From Xestospongia muta (taxonomy: Eukaryota > Porifera > Demospongiae > Haplosclerida > Petrosiidae): 64,000 bases of DNA. Position numbers and translations under genes: made by a program. The notes under the pieces were generated by a model. It saw only the letters and a program-made list of their open reading frames with translations, had not been told where the DNA came from and searched no databases. The stretch spans positions 12,138,960 through 12,202,959 of the forward strand of contig OY848918.1 of the NCBI GenBank assembly GCA_963693285.1, given 5' to 3'. This document shows, piece after piece, positions 1 through 15,120 of this stretch (its first letter is position 1; each line of letters opens with the position of its first letter).

Positions 1-778
1 CACTGATAACTGTTAAAGGTTTATTTGAAATAATTTGAGTACCAGTTAAATCATCTTCAGCTCCAATCAGAAGTGTTTGCATCAAATGTAGTGTAATGGT
101 ATAGGTATTGTTAGCATTGATAATAGTAGTTGGGCTGCTTGGATTTTGAGGGTCTTCTGGAACCTCTATCATCTGTGTAGGTACAATAGTTATAGTAGTG
201 TTGTCCTCATTTCCAACTAAAAGAAAGAGACTCTCATCTCCCCACCAGTTGCTATCTATTGATACCACATAATATTCATATCGTTGTAGTCCCATATTGA
301 TGTATGGATGTGCTAAGTATTCAGCATTGAGGTCTAAGTTCACAGACATCACAACAACTGATATAGGAGTATTGTCATCATTGGAATAGATATGAATTCC
401 TTTGAATCGTTCAGAATAATTTCCATGACGTGGTTCAACATTATCAGGTAGTATTACAAGAGCAGGTCTATCAACAGATACCTTACCAGTGTAGTACCAA
501 CCTGTTCCTCTGTGGTTCCACCCTATACCTAGCTCTACTGTGAAGTTAACTGGCTGGACTGATAGTGTTGTAATGGTGAGTTCTCTTGTATAATGCCAAG
601 TTGACCTCAGTATACCAACATAGAAATGAACTCCATATGTAGAAAACTGACCATTGGTGGTTATCTTAGGAAAATATACAGAAATTACTGTTGGAGAAAA
701 TAATGTTACATCACTTTATTACTAGTTAGTGATCAACTTACAGACTGAAGTTAACACGAAAGTGTAAACTAGCTTCAT
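1..778 (-). CDS. IgGFc-binding/AMOP/VWD receptor, copy A (5' end only)
   Basis: This is the 5' part of a third tandem copy of the receptor described at 4925-11647; the rest lies left of the window. Exon 1 is 778-742 and encodes a hydrophobic signal peptide starting MKLVYTFVLTSV. It ends at a gtaagt donor. Exon 2 starts at 687 after a caacag acceptor and stays open to the window edge. The encoded protein is closely similar to the N-terminal half of the IgGFc-binding domain in copies B and C, including the conserved stretches YEYYVVSID and LFLLVGNEDNTTITIVPTQ. No stop or frameshift is visible, so the visible part looks functional. The window ends just before the tryptophan-rich insert seen in the other copies. 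The (GA)n-bearing CBS pseudogene lies directly upstream (1125-4209). Confidence 0.82.
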
Positions 779-1124
779 TTTGATCTTTCCCTCTTCCAAT
801 ATGGATAATCAAGTGTACTCTTACAAAAACAGTAGTAACTTTTCAATGGCTTCAGTGTATATAACTAAACCACATTATTAATGTACTCATATATAGTATG
901 TACTTAATATGATGCTAATATAATGTTAATAACTTTATATAAATTATAATAACATTTAAAAGAGGTCTAGAGTAAATTAGTTGATTATTCAAATGATAAA
1001 TAACAAATCAATCAAAAAATCAATGTACACAAAGGCTAATATAATACAACTAATTACAATATATAGTGTACTGGTATTATATGTCAAAGTACATGTTAAC
1101 TAGTTTGACTATATAGCCCTAAAT
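779..1124. other. AT-rich spacer upstream of receptor copy A
   Basis: This short intergenic stretch lies between the start codon of receptor copy A and the terminal exon of the CBS pseudogene. It is similar to the sequence upstream of copies B and C, for example the block around ctcttacaaaaacagtag followed by tcaatggcttcag. It probably holds the receptor promoter, but no specific motif could be assigned. Confidence 0.4.
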
Positions 1125-1231
1125 CTAATTGTGTTCCTGTGATTCATTTTGCATTAAATAGTTGAGAAGATCAATACGAGTGACTATCCCATGTATGTGT
1201 TGTTTTTCTTTAATAACTCCTTCACTAGTAG

Positions 1232-1234
<3 letters not shown>

Positions 1235-1280
<46 letters not shown>
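1235..1280. repeat. (GA)n microsatellite
   Basis: A run of GA dinucleotides sits directly against the exon 16 acceptor of the left CBS pseudogene. On the minus strand it reads (CT)n followed by the splice AG. Confidence 0.95.
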
Positions 1281-1283
<3 letters not shown>

Positions 1284-2089
1284 ATTGAGATTTGTGAAAC
1301 AAATCACGGTATCAATATCTAATATAATAAACTTACTTCGTCGTTCTGTCCTAGTAATTACAGCAAAGTGATCACGATTGAGAACACGAGAAAGATAACC
1401 CAATGGAGTACCATTATCCAACTAAGAGAATTATATCAATCATTACAATTCTAACAATATTAACTGACCATTTCAAATTGTTTGTAGAGGACTTTAATAA
1501 CTGGTTCTGAGGACTTTACAGTATCTTTTAACATTTTAGTTGTCATATTAGTCATTGTAACCACACTCTCATATAATTGTAAATGTTAATAATACATGTA
1601 CTTTATAAACTATATATAAATTAAATATTACTATTACATGTATTATACATGTATAATAGTCTTAATTAGTCTTGTTATGAGGTCAACTTTATTATTGGTA
1701 GTATACAATATATCACATTTATAACATGTGTATATTATGACACTATTATTAAATAGTGAGTGTGATATATACACAAAATGGATTAGTGACATATATACAT
1801 TGTTTTGATTATTACTTAATATTACTATGGAATTGACAGTTTATGTACTTGAACAAAAAAAAGATATGTATTGGTATGTTAGACTGTCCTGTTGTAAATT
1901 CCATATTGATGGCTCCTACTCATAGGCCTGCATTTATGAAATTCTTGTGTCTAAGAAATGTTAAACATAATGTTAGAAGCTGTGACAATTAACTCCATTA
2001 TTGTCATATACCAATCAGGATATTAGTTACCACAAAACCAAAGCTATTGTAATTTGATATCTATAAAGCCAATTTGGATCCAAAAATTA

Positions 2090-2235
2090 ATCTTTGTAGT
2101 TTATTGCCCTAAAACTAAAGCCATTAATTAGTAAGAGATGATACTATTGCAATTGAAATAACTGGTATACCGGTTAGTTCAGTTAAAATAATATCTGCTT
2201 GTGACTTCTGCTATTGAGCAATAAACTACAAAGAT
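2090..2235. mobile_element. Small inverted-repeat element (MITE-like), ~146 bp
   Basis: The ends are an 18-bp perfect inverted repeat: ATCTTTGTAGTTTATTGC at 2090-2107 and its reverse complement at 2218-2235. It lies inside the roughly 0.7-kb insertion that splits exon 14 of the left CBS pseudogene. No clear target-site duplication could be assigned, so the superfamily is unknown. Confidence 0.5.
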
Positions 2236-3107
2236 ATATATACTATTACCACACCCTCTACATCACTAGTAATAGATAAAGAAAATAAGTACAATATATC
2301 ACATTTATAATATGTGTATATATGATACTATTATCAATTAGTGAGTGTGATATATACCCATTCTTGTCTACTACTGGCATTTGATCAATAGCTTCAGATC
2401 CTAACATTTTAAGAGTATCACTACAAGACACATCAGATTGAACTGTTATTGGAGGAGATATTTGTAGGACACTTATAGGTTGTTTCCACCACCTAACAGA
2501 GAGAAGGAAGCGTATTGTACAATATATAGCCAGTCAATAAACATACTATTATCATTTATCTTTCTCAGATACAGATGACTCCATATATCCTTTATCAACC
2601 ATCCAATTATCATTGATAAATTTGGTCTTATCAGAATAGAAAACACCAATGTTATGATAAAGTATTACAGGTAATAAGTTTACTAGACAATGTCTATTGC
2701 ATCTAGTAATACATTGTACTGTATAATATACTGACATATACTGTATATTATACTGACATATAATTTATGACAGAGTCTGGTAAAAGAACTACACAACGTT
2801 GTCCTTTTTGTAGCTTCTGAGCAGCTTTTACAGCAGCAGCCACAGCACTACCACTAGAACCACCTACATGCGAGGAAGAAGAATACACATAAGACTACTT
2901 CTAAAGTTTGTGAACTCATAATTACTATATTAAAAATTGCATTAAATTATTTTAAAAGCATCCATCTAGTTACCACATAATAGTCCTTCTTCTTTGATAA
3001 GTCGTCGAGCAAAGTCAAAACTTTCAACACCTCCTGTTTTATACCATTTATCAACAACTGATCTATCAAGGACAATGGGTATAAAATCATAACCAATACC
3101 TTCCACC

Positions 3108-3108
<1 letters not shown>

Positions 3109-3184
<76 letters not shown>

Positions 3185-3264
3185 AAGGGAGGGAGGGAGG
3201 GAGAGAGAGAGAAAGATAAAAAGAGAGAGAGAGAGAGAGAGAGAGTGAGAGAGAGAGAGAGAGA
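3109..3264. repeat. (GA)n microsatellite with GGGA interruptions
   Basis: A long imperfect GA array lies directly upstream (minus strand) of CBS pseudogene exon 10. It corresponds to the polypyrimidine tract of intron 9 in the intact copy. Confidence 0.95.
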
Positions 3265-4209
3265 CAGTGAAAACACTAAATTACCTGATAAACAGTAACT
3301 GATGTCTCATTTAATTCTTCAGGTTCAGCTAATATAGAGCCTATAGGATCAACACCAATAACCTACTGACAAATGATGGAGGATTTTGAATGAGTCATAC
3401 TTTCTACCTTAACATTTGGCATCTCCTCTTTCATTTTCCTTCCAATACCAGTAACAGTACCACCTGTACCATCACCAATAACTACCATATCAAGTTTACC
3501 TGTAGACAAAAAGATACATGTGTATAATTTTAATATTTTTACAAAAAATAGATGTATATAGACAGCCAGAAAGATAGACAAACAGAATGATAATATTCTA
3601 ACATAATTAACCATTGCGCTGGTTAATAACTTCCTCAGCAGTACCATCATAGTGAGCTAATGGGTTACCATGGTGACGATACTGTAAAATACACAAGTGT
3701 GTTTAATGATGATATAGTTAATGTAAATTTATTTATGAAGTTTATTTAACAAGACATTATGTGTACTATTGTCTGTATATTACAAAGATACATAAAACAC
3801 AACAATGAGTGTACAATAATCAGTTCAATAGCTAGAACATTAGGTATGTAACTGATCTAAAATATGTGAGTTTAGTATCTCTTTTATTAACCTCCAAGCA
3901 ACTCCAATATGAGATTCTATAGTCAATATGAGATAACAATAGTAAATGTACGTATAATAAATTCAAATATAATACTGCAGAAAATTTAGTAAACATAGAA
4001 TTTCTTTTAAAATGACATATTTTATGATATTGGCATTACAAAATCCAATAATTGTGTCAGGTTAAAAGGCTCAAATCTTTTCTGGTATATAGTATATTAA
4101 CACTTAATATAGTCTATAAGAATATAGTGATTTTCTGACCTGCTCAATTAAAAGCAGCTGTGGTTGGTGTACAAACTATCTCTGTTCCCAGAGCCTTTAG
4201 TACATATAC

Positions 4210-4924
4210 CTTAGAGAGAAAACAATAGAAGTAATGAGTTGTACCATATTCTTTGTACAATGGATGACAAAGAGGAACTTATGTTTTTTTCAGTCTAGAA
4301 TATCTTTCTTTATTGAGTTACCAATTCCATTGCTATGTGTTGCAATACAAATATGATTCCTTTCTCTCATAATATACAAACAGGTATTACCATGACTTTA
4401 ATCTGCTGTAGACAAAACAGCATGAATCAAAAATATCCTTAAAGCTATAATCAAAACGAGTTCACAATACTCTTATTGGATGAATACATGTGACCTGCAA
4501 GAATATGAAAACAATTTACATAATATTATAATAATTTAGATATCTCATGACTCATCACTCCACTTAGGAAGACATATGTATTTCTATATGTGAGCTTTCT
4601 CTAAAAATTGCTCTCAATCTTTTTATTTGTTCATATATAATGTGACTGCTATATATTGAACATGCAATATGTTGAGAACAATTTACATGTTATGTCAGCA
4701 CAACTAGACATAAATTGTTGCTGTAACTGTCAAGAAATAACATAAAATATGAAGAAATAATATTAAAAATGATTGTTTATTTAAAAATTGAAGATTAATG
4801 AAGGTGCAGCACAAAAAATAGCAAATTTTATAGCTCTTTATTTAACTTGTAAATATGCAAAAAGCAATTATAATTAAGTACAAAACAGCAGTACAGTTTT
4901 TAAATGTAACAAATTTATTGTTAA
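4210..4924. other. Spacer between CBS pseudogene and receptor copy B
   Basis: This stretch holds the 3' flank of receptor copy B. From about 4459 it is similar to the 3' flank of copy C from about 18130, which marks the junction of the segmental duplication. The reverse complement of an AATAAA polyadenylation signal lies at 4914-4919, just past the stop codon of copy B. No further gene is seen. Confidence 0.5.
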
Positions 4925-7900
4925 TCACTTTTTGTCTAATTGTTCTGACAATTGATCACTCATCTCAAGCTTCTCTAGACCTTCAGAGTCAAGAGACATT
5001 TTAGTGGTCTTCTTTTTCAGCACCAGTACTACCACTAAAACTATTATCACTATGACAAATAGCATTACTCCAAGACCTACTACAACTCCAACAACAACAC
5101 CAGAATTATTATCATCAGTTGATTTTTGTACTGTAGGAGCTAATACAATATAAATTATGAGAACAATTGATATTTTCAATTTTGATAATTTATCATTTAA
5201 TAATTTTTTTTAATTCTGACTTACTTGTCACTTCATCCTTGCAAGACTCTCCTGTAAATTCAGGTAAACAATGACAGCTATAATTCTTACCATGAGGTTG
5301 ACATTTACCACCATTACAAGGGTTAGGATCACAGGGTGAATAAACTATATATTAATAATTAGTAAATTTAATTTCCTCATAATAACAGTGAATCCTCACC
5401 AGTAGTATTACAACTGTCTCCTTTGTAGCCTTCTTCACAAGCACACATATTAGCATCAACACAAGAACCATGAACACACGGTGGATTACATGTAACTAAT
5501 GCTTGATCATGTGAGGGCTTATTTTTAATTCTGACTTACTTGTCACTTCATCCTTGCAAGACTCTCCTATAAATCCAGGTAAACAATGACAGCTATAATT
5601 CTTACCATGAGGTTGACAAGTACCACCATTACAAGGGTTAGGATCACAGGATGAATGAACTACTAACAATTAGTAAATTTAATTTCCTCATAATAATAGT
5701 GAATCCTCACCAGTAGTATTACAACTGTCTCCTTCATAGCCTTCTTCACAAGTACACATATTAGTATCCATACAAGAACCATGAACACATGGTGGATTAC
5801 ATGTAACTAATGTTTAATATTGAAAAGAATCCATAAATAATTAACTTACTTGTTTGCTTTTCTTCACAATATTCTCCAGTAAAGCCAGCTAGACATGTAC
5901 AGATGTAATTTCCAGCATGATACTGACATGTACCATTATTGTTACAAAGATTTTCATCACATGTTGAGTAAACTATAATATTAATACAAGTATTCTATCA
6001 ATTGAATTATGTAACTGTGTCATTCATTACCTATGATATCACAAATGTCTCCTTCATAGCCTTCTCCACAAGCACACACATTAGTATCCACACAAGCACC
6101 ATGAACACAGGATGGATTACAACTTACTATAAATGAGATAAAATCAGTAGAGTGAATGAGTGTTAATTACTTACCTGGTTTGGATAAATTAACTAGATGT
6201 TCAAGTTCCTGTCCTCCTCGATATGTAGCCTCTCCAATCTCAATTCTTCCAGTAGTGGCTATATCAAACTTACAGAACACATCATCTCCACAAATCTCAT
6301 CAGCCTTCTTTTCCAGAGCAGTATCAGAAAAGGAAGGTTCGTACACAGGAGTGAATGATGGAAAATAATATGTAGACCAGCTTTGTCCAAATTGATATGT
6401 AAACAAACTGTCATTAGGATTATCAATGATCCCTAAATAAAATTTAAAATTATTGTAAATTTGTAACTAGCATACACTTACATGTCATTCCAAACTTTTC
6501 ATGTATCTCTTGTATAGTAGAGTTTAATGATAATATTGTTCCATTTTCCCTAGGAGTAAGGTCATCTGTCTTATTACCATTATATGGACCCATTAATCCT
6601 TGAGTTTTGCTTTTATAACTCTCTGGGAGACTAACAATCAGGACAGATATAAAGCCATTTTGTTCTTCTACTTGTAGAAATGCACCACTTGAAAATGTAG
6701 CACTGAGTGTGTTGTTACCAGATTTAAAGATAATCACATTTTCAAAATCTTGAATTTTTAATTCATCAAAGTTAGCTCTTTCTCCATCAACAAGGGTGAT
6801 CACAGAAGTGATATTGTCAATTGTTTCTATTTCAAACTGAACTGTACTTGAACTCTTTTCTTTAGCTACACAAGCTGAGAAGACAGTAGCATCTGCAACA
6901 GTTCCCAATGAAGTTTTAACTTCAATCATTCTTCCTTGTAGTGTAAATGATTGATCATTTGTCTCAATGAGAACAAACTCTCCCTTTCCATTAAATGTGT
7001 ACTTGTGAAGATCAAGAGTCACAATATGTGGATCACCAATTATGATAGCTAATAAATAACAGATTATTATAAATTACACAAAAAACTAAGTGTTAATCTT
7101 ACAAATTGAAACAATACTGTCATGTACGCTTGTTATCCATGAACCATATTCTATAATATTGTTAATATGATATATACTCACCAGGTACTGGAGGAGTGTA
7201 AGCTGTTCCATTATCTGAAGGACGTCTTTGATAGTAAATATCACAACTAGTTCGTATTCCTTTACAACAGAAAATATTTGGCAGGATATCTTCAAATTGA
7301 TGTTTGATCAAGTTACTCAAGTAATTCAATCTAGTACTACCAACTGTAGATACTTTATCTACTGATCCTCCACCTGGTGGTCCCACAATTAGATTACCAT
7401 TACTACCATAACAACATTCATTACCTGCTCCTTCATTAGTCCTACAAGTGTACATAATTATATTAATAATATAACATGTGTATATAATATAGTACATAGA
7501 TCATTGTATAGTAGCTGTACAGCTATTTTTCAAATATAAGCTACCTGTTAATATTATAACATATCAGTTTGTTATTCATGTCACTCATTAGTTATGTAGT
7601 AATAAATAAGATACCTAAACAGATCTACAATGTACATGTACACATTATGGTTTCCTCATATAATTAGTTCATCATCTACACTAACGACTTTAATTGTTTA
7701 TAATACTACACCATTAAGCATCCATAACATAGATTCTAATTAAATTCAATTCCATATTATTATAGCTTTATACTAGATAGTTAATATATGCTGTTACATT
7801 AAGTGTATAAGTATTACATCTCATGATGTTTCTTAGTAAGTACTTCATGTAGTTAGTTTTAGTGTGTCATGAGTCTATGAATACACATCTCTAGTTAATC

Positions 7901-10900
7901 CATATATTTTCTAAAACTTTATAAATATGCTCAACAACCTGCTAATATATAGTTTCATATATAGAGTCATACTAATGTATGAGACTCACATAATGAATGC
8001 AAGTGATATATCACTTTTAGCAGTGATATAGAGTATAGTGGCAATATTTATGTGAATTATATGCTAAAAATCAAACCTATTTTACTTACAACAACTACTC
8101 TACATAGACCTTTAACTTATATAATATTATTAGCTATATCTACCAACATCATAAGCTGCTTGAATAAATAATTTAATGGAAGACAGAATATTCACTGTTG
8201 TATACATACACTGTTGACTTACATTGCTACCATCATCATATGCTGCTCCAATAAACAATTTAGTAGTACAGAATAAACACAGGATATCTACTGTTCTACA
8301 TCATATTGTCTAGGTTTGCCATATAGAATACCTAGAGGAAGTCTTATGCTGTCCACAATCCCACAGTCTCATATGATATGAGATAAGACTGTGAGATTTC
8401 AAGGAAATTCTGATGGGAAATCTGGACAATACTGTTCTATAAAGACTGTTGACTTATATTACTACCTACATCAATTGTGAAGTAGTAATACTTAGAAGAA
8501 GACAGGATATCAACTACTCTATATAGACTGTTTATTAAATGACTTACATACTGTATGTAATATTAAGTGCAGGGTCTCTGTATAGTTGATGACACAATTA
8601 TTAATCTTCTAGTTACTCAAAGTGGATAATAATAAGTCTTTTGGAAAAGGATTTTGCAATAACTCATTTAGCAAACAATAACTGCCTTCTTTTTAGTACT
8701 ACTAACTTGTTTACTTAAAACCATGTGATGTGAGTAGAGATTGCTTATTTAATTCAATAGAAGAAAGGTTATCTACTGTTCTATACATTAACTGTTGACT
8801 TACATTACTACTCATATCATATGCTGTATGTAAACATTAATTTGTTGATTTAACCAATATCTTGTTATACATGTTGCATGTACCAAACTTAGTATGATGT
8901 AAAAGTAAACATAACACTGTTTTGATTAGTAATGTACTAATAGCTACATAAACAGTAGTACATCACACTCAATTTGAATAAACAATAAAATTATAAGATT
9001 GAGAATTGTGCTATCAACAATTGTAGAGTGGAGTAAATGTGAACAGCCTGTTAATATAAGATTGTTTTACTGTACAATTCGTTGGTTAGTATGTTACTTT
9101 TACTAAATAATAATCATATAGTGCATGGTTGGATCAATTTACCTTGTAATAGTCTTTTGATGAAAACATTTAAAAGCTTTAGGATGAAAGAATCCTATCA
9201 GTCTTGTATCTCTATCTTCAATAAGTCCACTGTTCACAGTTCTAGCTTGACCAATAGTGGGTGGACATGGGAAATCAGAACGCACTTTATCTAATAGTTG
9301 TTGACCAATACTAGATGGTTCACTGGTAGACCATGCTTTACATGCAGACCATAGTTTAGTACCACTAGATTGTTTATTTGTTGATACTATCCATATTATA
9401 TCTGTCCACTGGGTGACTGTCCCTTCTGCTTTATCAAACAATGTAGGATTACTACATTTAGCTTCAACAGAAATAACAGCAACATAAACAGATTGATTAC
9501 TGGAGTGAGATATAGTAGGTACTGGGACAGTAGCTGACCCAGTATTAGCTACATTACTGTCTAGTGTGGTCACTTGTTCTAATGTATGGACATCATTAGA
9601 TATCTGGAAGATGTGTAACTTAACGTCAACAAGTAAATCTGAGGGAGCAATGATATCTTGTAATGGTTTAGTTAGAGATACTGTTGACCATGTTAATGTA
9701 ATATTATCTCCTACATGTATAAGTAGTTTATGAGACCTAATGTTAACATGATTATCATCTTCAATGCGTCCTACAGATGAGATAAATATAAAATTACTTA
9801 AACTTTTTTTACTTACGTGAATAAAATGATGATTCTCTTTCATATTTAAATCCATTATGGAACAGTTGTACATTCACTCTTCCTATCTTTGTTAGTCTAG
9901 GTGTAACGCATAATACTTGCGTTTGACTAACATAGACACCATCCACTTTAATACCATCAAATAAACAATATAACTTATCAGTAGATTTAATATAAGTGGG
10001 TCCAGTTAGTATAACTGGTACACCACCTAATATATGACCATACCATGGATTGAGTTGAAGAGTACCTATTAGTAACAACAATGAGTGATAGTTAAAATAA
10101 GTTTACTTGTCTAACCTGTATTGATAATGTTTAAATTCATTCCTATTAAGTATGTATATCCTTCTACACTGAGAAAATTGAATTTCTTACTTCCATATCC
10201 AATTACACTGAGACCAGCAGTAATATCAGTATGATGTAAAACATGAGGTAGAATGTCATCAAACTCATGAACTGTTCCATATCCTATAATGTCACCATTA
10301 TAACCATGAATAGGTTCCCACTCCCACTTATAAGGTTTATCATCTAATAGAACATCAGTTGTGTTAGTTGTTGCAATTTGAATGTAATGATGATCAAACC
10401 AGTTAGTCAATGAAGTGTGCAGTGGTACATAGACCACTTTGTTAATGTATTGTTCTACAGGAGGTATCACACTCAGGGTTTCATGTAAATATGAATAATT
10501 ATAATAAGAGTCTCTTTCGTGACCTTCTGAAACAAGTTGAGATACAAATATTGGCTTATTAGATTCAATAGTACAATAGGTAACTGGATCAATGTAAGCG
10601 TTTGTAAAGTTCCAGTCACCAGGAAATGTCAAAAATGTGGTATTAATTAATGTATTGTTACAAGTTTGAGTGATAGTAGTTTCTCCTTCAGAGGCCAAAA
10701 TCTTTGTATAGTGCTGCACTGATGATTCAGGAAATGGTACAAGGAGGAACTGTTTACCCCAAGTCACTGTTGGGGGGATCTGCTCTGTTACATAACTACA
10801 AAACCACCACCACCACCAGTAATCTTGTGAGGACAAGGTATTCCACCACCACTGGTCTAGTGACACTGTACCACACTCATGTCCACTGATAACTGTTAAA

Positions 10901-11647
10901 GGTTTATTTGAAATAATTTGAGTACCAGTTAAATCATCTACAGCTCCAATCAGAAGTGTTTGCATCAAATGTAATGTAATGGTATAGGTATTGCCAGCAT
11001 TGATAATAGTAGTTGGGTTACTTGGATTTTGAGGGTCTTCTGGAACCTCTATCGTCTGTGTAGGTACAATAGTTATAGTAGTGTTGTCCTCATTTCCAAC
11101 TAAAAGAAACAGACTCTCATCTCCCCACCAGCTATCTATTGATACCACATAATATTCATATCGTTGTAGTCCCATATTGATGTATGGATATGCTAAGTAT
11201 TCAGCATTGAGGTTAAACTTCACAGACATCACAACAATTGATATTGGAGTGTTGTCATCATTGGAATAGATATGAATTCCTTTGAATCGTTCAGAGTAAT
11301 TTCCATGACGTGGTACAACATTATTAGGTAGTATTACAAGAGCAGGACTATCAACAGATACATTACCAGTGTAGTACCAACCTGTACTATTGTTGTTCCA
11401 TCCAATACCTAGCTCTACTGTGAAGTTAACTGGCTGGACTGATAGTGTTGTAATGGTGAGTTCTCTTTTATAGTACCAACTTGACCTCAGTATACCAACA
11501 TAGAAATGAACTCCATATGTAGAAAGCTGACCATTGGTTATCTTAGGAAAATATACAGAAATCACTATTGAAGAAAATAATATTACATTACTAGTTAGTG
11601 AACAACTTACAGACTAAAGTTAACAGGAGAGTGTAGACTAACTTCAT
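4925..11647 (-). CDS. IgGFc-binding/IPT/AMOP/VWD/EGF transmembrane receptor, copy B
   Basis: A complete 14-exon gene predicting a 1437-residue type I membrane protein. Exons, 5' to 3': 11647-11611, 11564-10116, 10065-9817, 9770-9143, 7441-7182, 7048-6482, 6432-6175, 6126-6031, 5972-5850, 5806-5711, 5659-5540, 5495-5400, 5344-5225, 5139-4925. The order is signal peptide, IgGFc-binding N-terminal domain (about 25-495), IPT-like Ig fold (496-578), linker and AMOP (about 730-874, with CCYG), VWD (875-1063, with GDPHIVTLD), a C8-like Cys segment (to 1149, ICGDDVFCKFD), six EGF repeats (1150-1366), one long hydrophobic helix (about 1380-1407) and a short charged tail. All junctions keep frame. The IPT-AMOP-VWD part resembles Mesh, SUSD2 and MUC4 families. 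An adhesion or recognition role is inferred. A tryptophan-rich insert lies at 10796-10857. Confidence 0.9.
7442..9142. other. Long intron 4 of receptor copy B
   Basis: This 1.7-kb intron separates the two AMOP exons. The matching intron in copy C is 1.2 kb and shares blocks with it, so an indel has occurred since duplication. It is AT-rich and contains a short hairpin around 8365-8400 with the palindromic core CTCATATGATATGAG. No coding sequence is seen. Confidence 0.55.
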
Positions 11648-11870
11648 TTTGATCTTTTTCTCTTCCAATATGGATAAACAAGTGCACTCTTATAAATACA
11701 GTGATAGCGTTTCAATGGCTTCAATGTTATAACTTATGTGATAACGTACTGAACTGTATATTAGCAATAATGTACTCATATATAATATAAGTGATAATGT
11801 ACTCATAGTGTGTTGTCAATATAGTGTTAACATAATGTAGATTGTTGATCAAACAATAACATTATATAAG

Positions 11871-12390
11871 ATGACTCCATATATCCTTTATCAATCATCC
11901 AATCATCATTGATCAATTTGGTCATATTAAAATATAAACACCAATATTATGATAAAGTATTATAAGTAATAAGTTTACTAGACAAATGTCTACTGTACTT
12001 ATTAATACATTGTATATAAATGTACTGTATAATATACTGACATATAATTTCTGACAGAGTCTGGTAAAAGAACTACACAACATTGTCCTTTTTGTAGCTT
12101 CTGAGCAGCTTTTACAGCTGCAGCCACAGCACTACCACTAGATTCACCTACATGCGAGGAGAAGGAATACATATAAGACTACTTCTAAAGTTTGTGAGCT
12201 CATAATTACTACATTAAAAATTGCTTCACATTATTTTAAGAGCATGCATCTACTTACCACACAATAGTCCTTCTTCTTTGATAAGTCATCGAGCAAAGTC
12301 AAAACTTTCAGCATCTCCTGTTTTATACCATTTATCAACAACTGATCTATCAAGGACAGTAGGTATAAAATCATAACCAATACCTTCCAC

Positions 12391-12440
<50 letters not shown>

Positions 12441-12527
12441 TAACTAGACAGTGAAAATGCTCAATTACCTGATAAACAGTAACTGATGTCTCATTTAATT
12501 CTTCAGCTTCAGCTAATACAGAGCCTC
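11871..12527 (-). pseudogene. Displaced CBS fragment (exons 9-12)
   Basis: This block carries part of CBS exon 12, then exons 11 and 10, then part of exon 9 with intervening intron sequence and its own (GA)n tract (12392-12439). Exons 10 and 11 are the ones missing from the neighbouring pseudogene at 12862-14827. At about 12527 the sequence switches abruptly, inside exon 9, to sequence matching the upstream region of receptor copy C. This marks a rearrangement breakpoint. It is not expressible as a gene. Confidence 0.75.
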
Positions 12528-12861
12528 TTATAAATACAGTAGTAGGTTTTCAATGGCTTCAGTGTATATCACTAATCCACATTATGTGATAACATACTTA
12601 ACTGTACATTAGTAATAATGTACTCAATATATAGTATGTTCTTAATATGGTGCTAATATAATGTTAATAACATTATATAAATTAGAATAACAATATATAA
12701 GTGGTCTAGAGTAATTTTAGTTGATTATTCAAATGATAAATAACACAATTCAAAATCAATCTACATAAAGTCTACTATAATACAATTAATTACAATATAC
12801 AGTGTACTGGTATTATATGTCAAAGTACATGTTAACTAGTTTGACTATATAGCCCTAAAAT

Positions 12862-14827
<1,966 letters not shown>

Positions 14828-14869
14828 CTTAGTGAGAAAAACAACAGAAGTAATGTTTTGTACCATATA

Positions 14870-15110
14870 CATCGTACATGTGTAGTATACATGTACATGT
14901 ATATACATATACATATACATGTACATTTAGATATACATGTACATATACATTTATCCATCTATCTATCCATCCATTTATCCATGTATCTGTCCACATAACA
15001 GTCATCCGTTCATCTACTCATCAATGTATTCACTGATCAATTTACTCACATATCTGTCCATTAATTAATCCATGTATCTATCCATTTATCCATAAAACAT
15101 CCATTCAGTC
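14870..15110. repeat. ACATGT/ATAC-rich and ATCC-type simple repeats
   Basis: Alternating tacatgtaca-like sequence (about 14875-14955) passes into degenerate (ATCC)n or (ATCT)n repeats. The block lies between the middle CBS pseudogene and the unique insert carrying transposons. No gene is seen. Confidence 0.7.
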
Positions 15111-15120
15111 AGTTGGGATC

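Larger units (their letters stand above)
1125..4209 (-). pseudogene. CBS pseudogene, left copy (exons 5-16 only)
   Basis: Remnants of CBS exons 5 to 16 lie in order on the minus strand: 4209-4140, 3916-3852, 3681-3612, 3499-3408, 3362-3285, 3106-2974, 2863-2758, about 2628-2553, 2492-2358, a split exon 14, 1421-1337 and 1231-1125. Exons 1-4, with the heme ligands, the PLP lysine and the SGNTG loop, are absent. Damage is visible. Exon 5 has a TGA (4146-4144) where the intact copy has a serine codon. The exon 6 donor has lost a G, the exon 12 donor GT has become AT, and the phosphate-loop GAGTGG reads GDGTGG. Exon 14 is interrupted by about 0.7 kb carrying a small inverted-repeat element. It cannot encode an active synthase. 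It arose by segmental duplication together with receptor copy A. Confidence 0.85.
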
